Source: a virus
IMG/VR virus record: IMGVR_UViG_3300030333_001113
Coordinates: 1-36,927 of that record
Strand: one strand, 5' to 3'
Length of the DNA stretch: 36,927 nucleotides
The position numbers were made by a program, and so were the translations under genes. Below the pieces are notes generated by a model that searched no databases, was not told where the DNA came from, and was given only the letters and a program-made list of their open reading frames with translations. Shown one piece after another: positions 9,364 to 15,689 of the stretch (position 1 is its first letter; the number at the start of each line of letters is the position of its first letter).

Positions 9364-9671
9364 AACTCATGATCGCAGCCGCTTTAACAGCGGCTTTTTT
9401 TCTGCCTGCGCATGCCGCCGAGTTTAAGATCGCGCCGCCGCAAAACGTGGCGCGCCTTACTTTGCCTTGCTGGCAAAGCAAACAAGTAACCGAAGCGTTT
9501 CGTCGCGCTGAGTTCGACGCTGTTGTGCAAGGGCTGCTAATCAAAAAGACAGACCCGACGCGTTCGCTAATGACGGTATGGCTGCATCACATGACCGGGC
9601 GCGGAGCTGTCGTCATATCGCACCCGAGCGGCGAAGAGTGTATCGCTTTGGTCGTCGATGAGGCGCAGTGA
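9360..9671 (+). CDS. small exported protein with signal peptide, unknown function
   Basis: The 103-residue product starts at ATG 9360 inside the previous stop. The first ~20 residues are a classical signal peptide (MKLMIAAALTAAFFLPAHAA, cleavage likely after AHA). The mature part of ~84 residues has two Cys (LPCWQSK and SGEECIALVV) that could form a disulfide in the periplasm. It lies between tail and lysis genes, so a periplasmic role in lysis or superinfection exclusion is possible but not shown. Unusually, an intrinsic terminator is embedded in the signal-peptide codons (9377-9401). A fortuitous ORF is not excluded, although the signal peptide, Cys spacing and 4-nt overlaps on both sides favour a real gene. 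Confidence 0.6.
   Translation: MKLMIAAALTAAFFLPAHAAEFKIAPPQNVARLTLPCWQSKQVTEAFRRAEFDAVVQGLLIKKTDPTRSLMTVWLHHMTGRGAVVISHPSGEECIALVVDEAQ
9377..9401 (+). terminator. rho-independent terminator inside the 5' end of the exported-protein gene
   Basis: AGCCGCT (9377-9383), loop TTAAC, AGCGGCT (9389-9395), then seven T (9395-9401): a perfect 7-bp stem with a long T run. It would end the tail operon just after the start codon of the overlapping gene, reducing entry into the lysis region. Confidence 0.8.
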
Positions 9672-10057
9672 GCGTCATTGTCGGACAAGCTGGTGAGCAT
9701 CTTTGCGCCGCAGTCTTGTTTGAAATGGGAGTGCAATGCGCAGTATGCCCGACGCCGGGCATGGACTTGGTCGCCTTCGACCACAAACGCGTCTGGCGCA
9801 TCGAGGTTAAAACGACGACGAGAATATATCCGTCTGACAAGGTTTGCTACGCGTTCAACACGTCGCGCGGTAACTCAAAAAAGAAACGACTGAACGCTAC
9901 AACATGCGATGTTCTGGCGTTGGTTGCGTTGCCAAAAAGGCGTGTGATTTTCCGCAACATCAAAACGGTCACAAGCAAGGTCACGCGCTTGTCATCGAAA
10001 AAGTTTATCGAAGGTTGTGAACTGGAGAGCTGGAAAGCAGCGACGACATGGACCTGA
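9668..10057 (+). CDS. PD-(D/E)XK endonuclease, Holliday-junction-resolvase-like
   Basis: The 129-residue protein starts at GTG 9668, overlapping the previous TGA (GTGA). Catalytic pattern: Glu10 in GQAGEHLCAAVLFEMG, Asp33 in PTPGMDLVAF, then Glu46-x-Lys48 in WRIEVKTTTR. This is the layout of small archaeal-Hjc-like/PDDEXK endonucleases. It probably cuts branched or foreign DNA. Its place in the tail/lysis region, away from the recombination operon, is odd. A second, unrelated nuclease of the same superfamily lies at 20909-21442. Confidence 0.75.
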   Translation: MSVIVGQAGEHLCAAVLFEMGVQCAVCPTPGMDLVAFDHKRVWRIEVKTTTRIYPSDKVCYAFNTSRGNSKKKRLNATTCDVLALVALPKRRVIFRNIKTVTSKVTRLSSKKFIEGCELESWKAATTWT

Positions 10058-10347
10058 TCAGTGCCCACTGGGATCAAATACTTTTGCTTGGCGCTATCGT
10101 TTTTCACGCCGCGCGAAGCTATGCGCTTTTGAGCGAGGCGCAAAAAGATATTAAGCAACTGCAGGACGAGCTGCTTAGATATACCAAATGGACTCAGCAT
10201 CAGGCTGAAGACATCGTCAAGCTCGGCAACAATGCGGACATCGTAAAACTCCGCGCCGAAATGGACGTCGTAAACAAACAGATTACGAGCATGTGGGAAT
10301 TTATGAACTCGTTGCGCGACCGATTCAACGGTCACGGCAAGCACTGA
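10048..10347 (+). CDS. small membrane protein with coiled coil, lysis region
   Basis: A 99-residue product overlapping the nuclease gene by 10 nt. One probable N-terminal membrane span (about residues 9-28, ILLLGAIVFHAARSYALL) is followed by a long heptad-like helix (SEAQKDIKQLQDELLRYTKW through VVNKQITSMWEFMNSLRDRF). Topology resembles an inner-membrane spanin or a single-span holin/pinholin-type protein. A clear spanin pair exists downstream, so I leave the function open: lysis-associated membrane protein. Confidence 0.6.
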   Translation: MDLISAHWDQILLLGAIVFHAARSYALLSEAQKDIKQLQDELLRYTKWTQHQAEDIVKLGNNADIVKLRAEMDVVNKQITSMWEFMNSLRDRFNGHGKH

Positions 10348-10485
10348 CTCAAAAACGGGTCTCTGAGAAGCCCACAGATGCGCGCTGGCGCATTGCTTTA
10401 ATACGTCACAAGCAAATGACAGCAAAACGCACAGACGGCGCTTAAAACGGCGTTAGCGTGCATGCACCAAATTTGAAGGCAAAAC
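10348..10485 (+). other. 138-nt intergenic leader of the endolysin gene
   Basis: No gene seen. It holds a 6-bp hairpin (ATGCGC-GCTG-GCGCAT, near 10378-10393) without a T run, and a good ribosome-binding site (GAAGG) seven nt before the endolysin ATG. No convincing promoter. Confidence 0.4.
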
Positions 10486-10863
10486 ATGATCGATAATTGG
10501 GATCGCTACCCGAACTTTGCGCGTGACGAGTTCGCATGCTCGCATTGCGGCGATGAAGAGATGAACGCGGAGTTCATGCAGGCGCTGCAAGAGCTGCGGA
10601 TCGCGTTCGGCAAGCCAATAACTATCACATCTGGATACCGTTGTCCGTCGCATCCGATAGAGGCGCGCAAAGCGCGCCCTGGCTCGCATGCATCAGGGCG
10701 CGCTGCGGATATCGGGATCAGTCGCGGCGACGCCGTGCAGCTGTTGCGACTTGCTCTGCTCGATGGCCGCTTCACAGGTTTCGGCGTGCAGCAGAAATCT
10801 GGCGGCAGGTTCATACATCTCGACACATTAACCACCAACAGACCAATGATCTGGTCGTACTGA
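10486..10863 (+). CDS. endolysin, M15-family zinc D-Ala-D-Ala carboxypeptidase/endopeptidase
   Basis: A 125-residue peptidase M15 (VanY/M15_3-like) protein. Zinc ligands are visible: His68 and Asp75 in GSHASGRAADI (the SxHxxGxAxD motif) and His111 in FIHLDT. The N-terminal WDRYPNFARDEFACSHCGDE and ITSGYRCPSHP are typical of phage members. It hydrolyses peptide cross-bridges of peptidoglycan at lysis. There is no signal peptide or membrane span, so it needs the holin encoded immediately downstream. GAAGG lies 7 nt before the ATG. Confidence 0.93.
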   Translation: MIDNWDRYPNFARDEFACSHCGDEEMNAEFMQALQELRIAFGKPITITSGYRCPSHPIEARKARPGSHASGRAADIGISRGDAVQLLRLALLDGRFTGFGVQQKSGGRFIHLDTLTTNRPMIWSY

Positions 10864-10874
10864 AAGGACAGAAA

Positions 10875-11057
10875 ATGGCACTTGTGCAAATTCTACTGCA
10901 GAGACTTCGCGAACCGTCGACCATGGCCGGGCTTGCTGGCTTGCTCGCCGCTGTCGGCATTTCGATCCCCGGCGAAATGGTGACGCAGATTACAGTCGTC
11001 ATCGGTGGCATTGCAGGCATTGCCTCGATGATGATGAAAGAGAAAGGCGATCAGTGA
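10875..11057 (+). CDS. holin, two membrane spans
   Basis: A 60-residue protein starting at ATG 10875 behind AAAGGACAG. A longer frame open to the left overlaps the endolysin and is spurious. Two hydrophobic segments (about 17-32, MAGLAGLLAAVGISIP; 36-54, VTQITVVIGGIAGIASMM) are joined by a short GEM turn, with a charged N-terminus and KEKGDQ end. Size, topology and position between endolysin and spanin genes fit a class II holin that permeabilises the inner membrane. Confidence 0.8.
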   Translation: MALVQILLQRLREPSTMAGLAGLLAAVGISIPGEMVTQITVVIGGIAGIASMMMKEKGDQ

Positions 11058-11245
11058 GTGCTTGGACGATTGTACTCGGATGCGCAGCGGTTGCCGCAGC
11101 CGCCGCTGCCGCCTTCTTCTTGGCGCGGTCACATGCTAAAGCGAAGCGAGTTGAAGACGCCGCGCGCGCTCAAGATCGCATTCGGCGTGTTGCTTCTCGC
11201 GATCTGCCTAGCACCGCTCGGCGGCTGCGTAACTCCCGCTTTTAG
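11054..11245 (+). CDS. probable inner-membrane spanin (Rz-like)
   Basis: A 63-residue product with a GTG start overlapping the holin stop (GTGA). It has an N-terminal membrane span (SAWTIVLGCAAVAAAAAAAF) and a strongly basic, helical remainder. The lipoprotein frame at 11133 starts within it and continues beyond it, the nested Rz/Rz1 arrangement. It is shorter than most Rz proteins. Its partner would be the outer-membrane lipoprotein; together they disrupt the outer membrane. Confidence 0.6.
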   Translation: MSAWTIVLGCAAVAAAAAAAFFLARSHAKAKRVEDAARAQDRIRRVASRDLPSTARRLRNSRF

Positions 11246-11504
11246 TGCGGCATCTGCAGTCGCTGGCACGGCGTCGGCGTACTTCGATTACAAGACGAGC
11301 GAAGCTGCCGAGCCTATCGTCGTCGCGCCGGATGTCGTCGATTACACGGCGGCGGTGCAGGACCGCGCAGCTGATGAATTAGATCGGCTCGGCACGCCAT
11401 GTCCGGCAGATACGGTGATCGCCGACTGCTCTGCGGTGGCGCGGTTCGTCCTCGATTACGGGCGCATGCGTGAACAAGTCAGAGCGGTGCGCGAAACAGA
11501 TTAA
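11133..11504 (+). CDS. probable outer-membrane spanin lipoprotein (Rz1-like)
   Basis: A 123-residue frame starting at ATG 11133 inside the Rz-like gene in another frame. It has a basic N-terminus (MLKRSELKTPRALK), a hydrophobic core (FGVLLLAICLAPLGGC) and a lipobox LGGC, so lipidation of the Cys is expected. The mature ~94 residues carry two more Cys and a helical end (ADELDRLGTPCPADTVIADC). It is longer than lambda Rz1, so another phage lipoprotein is possible. A GTG at 11058 in the same frame would add 25 residues that spoil the signal peptide. The stop is followed at once by an inverted repeat. Confidence 0.65.
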   Translation: MLKRSELKTPRALKIAFGVLLLAICLAPLGGCVTPAFSAASAVAGTASAYFDYKTSEAAEPIVVAPDVVDYTAAVQDRAADELDRLGTPCPADTVIADCSAVARFVLDYGRMREQVRAVRETD

Positions 11505-11536
11505 TCTGTTACGTGACGAAACAACCACGTAACAGA
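11505..11536 (+). repeat. 11-bp inverted repeat after the lysis genes (possible integrase/regulatory site)
   Basis: TCTGTTACGTG (11505-11515) and CACGTAACAGA (11526-11536) are perfect inverted repeats around a 10-nt spacer. No T run follows, so this is not a standard terminator. Its right arm is part of the direct repeat also found at 11762-11776, which suggests a protein-binding site in the attP region. Confidence 0.7.
11520..11534 (+). repeat. direct repeat, copy 1, likely integrase arm-type site
   Basis: AACAACCACGTAACA is repeated exactly at 11762-11776, 242 bp away, on the other side of the tRNA-derived core. The arrangement is that of P and P' arm sites of tyrosine integrases. Confidence 0.6.
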
Positions 11537-11637
11537 AATAGGCGTTTGTACTATTGTTTTTGACAAGGTAGGGTATGGATAATGGGTAGCTAAGTAACTG
11601 TTTTATATTGTTTTGCGTTGTTTTCTGTGGCGCTTTC

Positions 11638-11687
11638 TCCGGTTTACACCCGGAAGGTCGGGAGTTCGAGTCTCTCATCGCCCACCA
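11638..11687 (+). other. attP: attP core: 3' half of a tRNA-Val(TAC) gene
   Basis: The segment reads as a tRNA from the anticodon arm to the CCA end: stem TCCGG/CCGGA with loop TTTACAC (anticodon TAC, valine), variable loop AGGTC, T-arm GGGAG-TTCGAGT-CTCTC, acceptor strand ATCGCCC, discriminator A, CCA. No D-arm or 5' acceptor strand precedes it, so it is not a working tRNA gene here. Such 3' tRNA fragments beside an integrase gene are typical attachment sites: integration would rebuild the host tRNA. The exact crossover limits cannot be seen. Confidence 0.88.
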
Positions 11688-11726
11688 TATAAACAACAAA
11701 CAAAAACAACAACTTAAAGCAAAATG

Positions 11727-11752
11727 AGCCGCCCATTACGGGCGGCTTTTTT
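11727..11752 (+). terminator. rho-independent terminator between attP core and integrase
   Basis: AGCCGCCC (11727-11734), loop ATTAC, GGGCGGCT (11740-11747), then TTTTTT: a strong 8-bp stem. It would stop late/lysis transcription, and in a prophage host tRNA transcription, before the integrase. Confidence 0.88.
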
Positions 11753-11761
11753 GCGTTGCGT

Positions 11762-11776
11762 AACAACCACGTAACA
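11762..11776 (+). repeat. direct repeat, copy 2, likely integrase arm-type site
   Basis: Exact second copy of the 15-mer at 11520-11534. It overlaps a further CGTAACA at 11759-11765, giving two tandem half-sites. Confidence 0.6.
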
Positions 11777-11838
11777 AAATCACGCCGTTTGAAAGATACG
11801 ATTGTCAGGTAAATCGCAAAAAACCTGACGGTCAGCTA

Positions 11839-11867
11839 TTGTGAATGTTACTCACAGTACGTATATT
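11839..11867 (+). promoter_or_regulatory. integrase promoter with embedded operator
   Basis: TTGTGA (-35, 11839-11844), 17-bp spacer, TATATT (-10, 11862-11867). The spacer is almost filled by TGTTACTCACAGTACGT (11846-11862), which resembles the palindrome at 17900-17916 and the site at 17984-18000. A protein bound here would block RNA polymerase, so the integrase is probably under immunity control. Confidence 0.65.
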
Positions 11868-11944
11868 CGTATTGTGAAAGATGAGGCGACAGCCGCTGGA
11901 ACGACTATCGCCTCTGTGTTTGTCAGATAAATTGGAGAATCTAA

Positions 11945-12037
11945 ATGACGAGTTTACTTACCACACTTTTCGAGGCGTTGCTATTCACAGCAACGCTCGC
12001 CGTCTTGCTCTTCATCGCCATCGCGTTAGGAGCTTGA
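11945..12037 (+). CDS. 30-residue membrane peptide upstream of integrase
   Basis: ATG 11945 is preceded by GGAG (11934-11937) with 7-nt spacing, an excellent ribosome-binding site. The 30 residues are almost wholly hydrophobic, with the segment ALLFTATLAVLLFIAIALGA forming one membrane span, and contain a single acidic residue. The stop lies 2 nt before the integrase ATG, and the integrase Shine-Dalgarno (AGGAG, 12028-12032) is inside this gene, so translation may be coupled. Function unknown: superinfection-exclusion peptide or leader peptide are guesses. A leader serving only to position ribosomes cannot be excluded. Confidence 0.55.
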   Translation: MTSLLTTLFEALLFTATLAVLLFIAIALGA

Positions 12038-12039
12038 TC

Positions 12040-13227
12040 ATGGACATCAAAGTCAAAGGGCCGGTCAAGTCGCGCAAGTCGAAAGGCTGGGCAAGCTATT
12101 ACATCTCTACGCGCCACAGCAAGATCAGCAAAGTCAACGGCAAAGGCGAGGTCATCTGGTTTCACACGCTCGCCGAGGCGCAAGCCAAGGCAGACGAGCT
12201 GAACGCTGCGCAGCATACCGGCGGCGTTGTTACGCGCGGCGAGGCTGGCACGTTGCAGGCGACCGTCGACTTGTTTATCGATGCCACTAAGAAGCGCGTT
12301 GCCAAACGCACTATGGGCGAGAAGTGCAAAAAGAATTACGTCAAAGCAGCGACTGATTGGCTCGACTGGCTTGGCGCCGACACAAAGACTTGCGACATCA
12401 CGCCGAACGACATCAACGCCGCATTGGATGCAACGACGCTGTCGCACAAAACAAAGAAAGAAAAGTTAGCTACGCTGCAAGACCTTCTCGACGTTGCGCG
12501 CGATCAGAAGTGGACATCGAACGACAATGTAGCGAAAGCTGTCACGCTGCTGCAGCCGCACCACGTCACAGAAGAAGAGGCTATCGAGGAAGATATCGAT
12601 GCGTTTGACATGGACGCGATGCGCAAACTGATCAACAAAGCGCATGCTCGCGATAAGGTAAATCATAAAAACGGTGCATGGTCAGAAGGTCTCGCTCTGT
12701 CGTTCGCACTACAAACAGGCCTACGCTTTGGCGAGCAAGCCGCGCTGCGGTGGTCAGCTGTCGACTTTGACAAGCGTACCGTCAGAGTTTTGACGGCGCT
12801 GCGCGACGCGCCAGACGGCGGCAAAGAAATCGGTCAGACAAAAACGAAAAAGGGCAAACGCGTTGTGCAGCTGTCAAAACCGTTAGTCGCCGAATTGCGC
12901 GCTTGGAAGATGCGGTCGCCGTTTAGCAGCGACCAAGACTTCGTGTTTCCAACGCGTGCCGGGCGTTTTCAAAGCTCCAGCAATAATTGGCGCAACCGCG
13001 TTCTGCACCCATTGTGCGACGCTGTCGGAATTGACCGCATTACGTGGCACCACTGCAGGCACTTCTATGCGTCGTTGCTGCTCGCGAATTACGGCAACGA
13101 TTGGAACAAAATTGCTGATCGCATGGGTCATGCAAAAGCGGACTTTACCAGAAGTCAGTATGGTCACTGGATTGAATCAGACGAAGACGACGACACCGAC
13201 GAAATCGGTGATGCACTCTGGAGTTAG
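12040..13227 (+). CDS. int: tyrosine recombinase (phage integrase)
   Basis: 395 residues from ATG 12040, chosen because AGGAG precedes it at 8 nt. The frame stays open to 11881, but that extension overlaps the promoter leader and the small membrane gene. It has an arm/core-binding N-terminal half and a catalytic domain with Arg229 (QTGLRFGEQAAL), a basic loop KTKKGKR (about 268-274), His337-x-x-Arg340 (WHHCRHFYASL), His364 (RMGHAKADFT) and nucleophile Tyr374 (RSQYGHWI). All catalytic positions are present. It inserts the phage at the host tRNA-Val gene through the adjacent attP. Transcription starts at the repressible promoter at 11839. No separate, certain excisionase is visible; the small DNA-binding protein at 14590-14802 is a candidate. 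Confidence 0.96.
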   Translation: MDIKVKGPVKSRKSKGWASYYISTRHSKISKVNGKGEVIWFHTLAEAQAKADELNAAQHTGGVVTRGEAGTLQATVDLFIDATKKRVAKRTMGEKCKKNYVKAATDWLDWLGADTKTCDITPNDINAALDATTLSHKTKKEKLATLQDLLDVARDQKWTSNDNVAKAVTLLQPHHVTEEEAIEEDIDAFDMDAMRKLINKAHARDKVNHKNGAWSEGLALSFALQTGLRFGEQAALRWSAVDFDKRTVRVLTALRDAPDGGKEIGQTKTKKGKRVVQLSKPLVAELRAWKMRSPFSSDQDFVFPTRAGRFQSSSNNWRNRVLHPLCDAVGIDRITWHHCRHFYASLLLANYGNDWNKIADRMGHAKADFTRSQYGHWIESDEDDDTDEIGDALWS

Positions 13228-13267
13228 GGTGCATCGAAATACCCTAATTAGATTCACCTACAGCAAT

Positions 13268-13297
13268 GCGGTCAGCGAGAGCTGGCCGCTTTTCTTT
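13268..13297 (+). terminator. rho-independent terminator of the integrase, overlapping the methyltransferase 3' end
   Basis: GCGGTCAGC (13268-13276), loop GAGA, GCTGGCCGC (13281-13289), then TTTTCTTT: a 9-bp stem with one G.T pair. The same bases, read on the minus strand, encode the last residues and stop of the methyltransferase, so two convergent units share the site. Confidence 0.85.
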
Positions 13298-13991
13298 GTG
13301 CCATGATTGCCAAGCCAAAACGATAAGGTATTTCTGGGACGACCGAGTTGCCGAGCGCCTTTATTCGGTCCAGCCCATTGGGTACATCATCAACTGTTCG
13401 TAGAACCGGGGATTCAGTCGCCAGCCAACGAAGCCCAGTCGGGCCAAGATGACAGGAATGCTGCCATCCTTTCGGACGGCTTGGCTGGGCGGCATCGTTG
13501 CATTCTTGTGATCCTGCGCGGTCGGAGTAGGCCAACGTCCATGTCCGCAATCGCTGGTGAGCCGCGCCAACGGCATCAGCCGGTATAACGTAAGTCCTGA
13601 CCCGGTAGCCGTTCGATACAAGGTCACGTTCAACTCGTTCAGCGGTTCCTGTTGTGACATTGCCAAGAACATTTTCTCGTAGCACGTAAACAGGTCTATG
13701 TCGTTCGATCTGTCGGAGCGCGTGCGGCCACATGCTGTCACCGTCTCTGCCTGCATTGGCGATGCTGTCCTGCTGGCAGGGATCGCCGCTTGTGATGATG
13801 TCGACATCGCCGTCGTGTCGCATTGTTCTGGCGTCCGGGTAGATCGGGACGCCGGGCCAGTGTTTCCCCAGGACGCGCTGGCAGAATCGATCTGACTCGC
13901 AGAATCCGACTGCTCGAAAAGGTCCGGCTGCTTCGAGGCCAAGCGTCATGCCTCCGATGCCGCTGAAAAGGTCAAGGACGCGAATACTCAT
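13272..13991 (-). CDS. DNA (cytosine-5) methyltransferase
   Basis: 239 residues. C5-methyltransferase motifs in order: I (DLFSGIGGMTLGLEAAG, AdoMet binding, residues 7-23), II-like acidic CESDRF, IV with catalytic Pro71-Cys72-Gln73 (SGDPCQQDS), VI (RENV, 105-108), VIII (QRLR, 146-149), X (ALGNSVVPEI). The region between VIII and X is short, so the target-recognition domain is small. No cognate restriction gene is adjacent, making this a solitary phage methyltransferase that may protect phage DNA from host restriction or alter regulation. It is the last gene of the leftward operon and overlaps the gene before it by 20 nt. Confidence 0.93.
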   Translation of the reverse strand: MSIRVLDLFSGIGGMTLGLEAAGPFRAVGFCESDRFCQRVLGKHWPGVPIYPDARTMRHDGDVDIITSGDPCQQDSIANAGRDGDSMWPHALRQIERHRPVYVLRENVLGNVTTGTAERVERDLVSNGYRVRTYVIPADAVGAAHQRLRTWTLAYSDRAGSQECNDAAQPSRPKGWQHSCHLGPTGLRWLATESPVLRTVDDVPNGLDRIKALGNSVVPEIPYRFGLAIMAQRKAASSR

Positions 13992-14220
13992 CGCGATCTA
14001 ACGCAGCCTGCGCTTCTGCGCGCTGCGCATAGTACCCGCTCTCGCGGCTGTAGGGTCCACACAGGCGACAGCTGTAGCCGATGTAGTACCCGGCGGCAGA
14101 CATCAGCACCTGCGGCCCTGCGTTCTCACAGATCGCCTTGTCGCATTTAAGCGGTGCGCCGGTTGCTATCGTCTCGCCGGGCAGTGTCATGGCTTTTCCA
14201 ATTTGCTCTAAAACATTCAT
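13972..14220 (-). CDS. small protein with zinc-ribbon-like cysteines
   Basis: 82 residues. Two Cys pairs, CDKAIC (about 26-31) and CRLC (about 51-54), are spaced as in small zinc ribbons. The N-terminal third is helical. No family recognised. It overlaps the methyltransferase start by 20 nt and the previous gene end by 74 nt, as usual in this compact operon. Confidence 0.55.
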   Translation of the reverse strand: MNVLEQIGKAMTLPGETIATGAPLKCDKAICENAGPQVLMSAAGYYIGYSCRLCGPYSRESGYYAQRAEAQAALDRDEYSRP

Positions 14221-14344
14221 CTATGTGCAGCAGCTGACCGAGTCCGTTGATGACCCAGTCGTTATCGCTGACAGGCTTGCCGCACCAAAAACATGGCCGC
14301 GACGGCACCTGTGCAGGCGGCGATTTATTCCAGCGTTTCTTCAT
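14147..14344 (-). CDS. small protein with Cys/His zinc-binding motif
   Basis: 65 residues with CFWCGKPV (Cys18, Cys21) and HIDECF (His40, Cys44), a CxxC...HxxxC pattern suggesting a treble-clef or ribbon metal site. The basic N-terminus (MKKRWNK) suggests nucleic-acid contact. Its last 74 nt overlap the next gene in another frame, which lowers certainty that both are translated. Function unknown. Confidence 0.5.
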   Translation of the reverse strand: MKKRWNKSPPAQVPSRPCFWCGKPVSDNDWVINGLGQLLHIDECFRANWKSHDTARRDDSNRRTA

Positions 14345-14606
14345 CGTCTTGCAACGCGGCTGCGATTGCTGCCCAGCCGATCAGATCATCATAATCATCG
14401 CCGTTCGGTTCGCCGCCGGAACACATGCGACTGACTTTTTGCAGGCAATTCAACAGAGCAACCTGCGTCGGAGTAACAGGACAACCGAGATATCGCTGCC
14501 AGAATACGCTTGTGTTCAACATGTTGACACGCCAGTTGCCGTGATACTGGTCGCGCTGTTCAATGATCGCAGCTGCGTCGCGCAGTTTTTCAGCTGGTGA
14601 GGTCAT
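14325..14606 (-). CDS. DUF6378-like phage protein
   Basis: 93 residues from ATG 14606 (a TTG one codon upstream is possible). It resembles the short phage family with a nucleotide-pyrophosphohydrolase-like helical core: an N-terminal AAAIIEQRDQYHG, then PVTPTQVALLNCLQKVSRM and a C-terminal DDYDDLIGWAAIAAA. The biochemical role of that family is unknown. It overlaps both neighbours in the leftward operon. Confidence 0.55.
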   Translation of the reverse strand: MTSPAEKLRDAAAIIEQRDQYHGNWRVNMLNTSVFWQRYLGCPVTPTQVALLNCLQKVSRMCSGGEPNGDDYDDLIGWAAIAAALQDDEETLE

Positions 14607-14802
14607 CAATCACCGCTCGCGGAATGTAATAACGACGACCGACGCGCACGAAGTCTATCTCGTTACGCTTAACCATGCCGCGCAATCGTATGTTTGCACT
14701 CTCAGACGCGCGCACGCGGTCGTCTTGACCGCGCACGCCGCCGAAGAGGATCGCCGCCGCTTCCGGCAGCGTCAGCAATGCAGGCTGCTCAGACTCAGAC
14801 AT
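14590..14802 (-). CDS. small DNA-binding protein, excisionase/MerR-like helix-turn-helix
   Basis: 70 residues from ATG 14802. The upstream gene ends in ATGTCTGA, an 8-nt overlap that suggests reinitiation; a longer in-frame extension to 15021 lies wholly within that gene and is rejected. LTLPEAAAILFGG resembles the first helices of excisionase-type winged helices, and VRVGRRYYIPRAVIDDL is the typical wing plus final helix (GRRYYIPRAVI). It could be the excisionase (Xis), but it sits 2.6 kb from int, so another regulator is equally possible. Confidence 0.6.
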   Translation of the reverse strand: MSESEQPALLTLPEAAAILFGGVRGQDDRVRASESANIRLRGMVKRNEIDFVRVGRRYYIPRAVIDDLTS

Positions 14803-15040
14803 CGAAACCGCTGGAGCTGCTTGCGTCGTCTTGCTCGACCACTTGGATGTCGATGCTGATGTTGCCTGTGTCGCTGTATTGCCACGCAGCGATCTTGTAC
14901 GTTCCGGGCTGCAGCGTTTGTTCAATCTGAAACTTGCCGTTTGACCACGGCGGCGCGCCTTTCTCCATAGGCATACCGTTTTGAAAACGGTCGGCGTTTT
15001 TGAAAAGATTAGTGCGCGCAACGCTTGTGTATTTAGCCAT
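14795..15040 (-). CDS. hypothetical protein in the recombination operon
   Basis: 81 residues from ATG 15040 behind AAGGAAC. A beta-rich core (KFQIEQTLQPGTYKIAAWQY, then GNISIDIQVVEQDD) and an acidic Ser-rich tail (DDASSSSGFDV). The acidic C-terminus and small beta core recall single-stranded DNA-binding proteins, and it directly follows the ERF gene, but I cannot see a defining OB-fold motif. Function left open. Confidence 0.55.
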   Translation of the reverse strand: MAKYTSVARTNLFKNADRFQNGMPMEKGAPPWSNGKFQIEQTLQPGTYKIAAWQYSDTGNISIDIQVVEQDDASSSSGFDV

Positions 15041-15689
15041 TATTGAGTTCCTTTTTGCGGTTTTGAAATGCTGCCGACAGAGCTTTGTGTGCGTCGGGTT
15101 CGTCTGTTTCGAGACGGTCGAGCGTCTCACTGTTTACCGTTGCCCAGCTGCGCAGCTCGGCGGTGTTCCGGATGCGACCGATGTTTGCCTTCGCGTCGTT
15201 GCTCCACGCGATCAGGTCTTCGCGCTCGTCAGATTTGTCGAACGGTATGTCGTCGCTGACGACAGGGACCGGCGTCGGCTTCGCCTTCGGCGGTGCAGTT
15301 GGTGCCGATGCTATCTCTGCGTCGTCATCTGGATCGCCGACAAGGCCGAGGATTGCCAGCAAGCCGTATCGACGTGCGTAGCTGATCGCGCTGCCGAGCT
15401 TCTGCATGTTATCTGCGCCGACGAGGCTGATGCCTTCGTCTTCCATAAAGCCGCCGCTTTCGTGCAACAGTCGTGTGACGAGACGGTCACCGCCGTTTGA
15501 AGACGGCATGACAAACTGCATCAAAACAAGACCATGACGAGCAAGCGCCGGTCGCACCGTATCGAGACAGCTTTTGAGCGTCGCGTACCTGTTCTTAAAA
15601 TGCGGATTGCGCGCATCCATGTGAGGGTCTTCCAGCTCGCTGATCGCTCCAACGAGTGCGGCAGCGATGTTTGTGTCGTAGTCCGACAT
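15033..15689 (-). CDS. erf: ERF-family single-strand annealing protein
   Basis: 218 residues from ATG 15689, which shares its A with the previous stop (TGATG); a GTG one codon upstream is possible. ERF family signature: PHFKNRYATLKSCLDTVRPA, ARHGLVLMQF, then SAISYARRYGLLAILGLVGD (about residues 100-120), followed by a Pro-rich linker and a variable C-terminal domain. It coats single-stranded DNA and anneals complementary strands. Partner exonuclease: the gene at 15871-16794. Together they form a Red-like recombination module. Confidence 0.92.
   Translation of the reverse strand: MSDYDTNIAAALVGAISELEDPHMDARNPHFKNRYATLKSCLDTVRPALARHGLVLMQFVMPSSNGGDRLVTRLLHESGGFMEDEGISLVGADNMQKLGSAISYARRYGLLAILGLVGDPDDDAEIASAPTAPPKAKPTPVPVVSDDIPFDKSDEREDLIAWSNDAKANIGRIRNTAELRSWATVNSETLDRLETDEPDAHKALSAAFQNRKKELNNG

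Noticed and set aside
11638-11687. Functional tRNA-Val gene
   Set aside because: The 5' acceptor strand and D-arm are missing; only the 3' half is present.
11379-11699. Minus-strand ORF with WWAMRDSNSRPSGCKPE
   Set aside because: This peptide pattern is the well-known artefact of translating the antisense of a tRNA 3' half; here it is the attP core.
11881-12039. 53-residue N-terminal extension of the integrase
   Set aside because: It lacks a ribosome-binding site, runs over the leader and another small gene in a better frame, and the start at 12040 has AGGAG.
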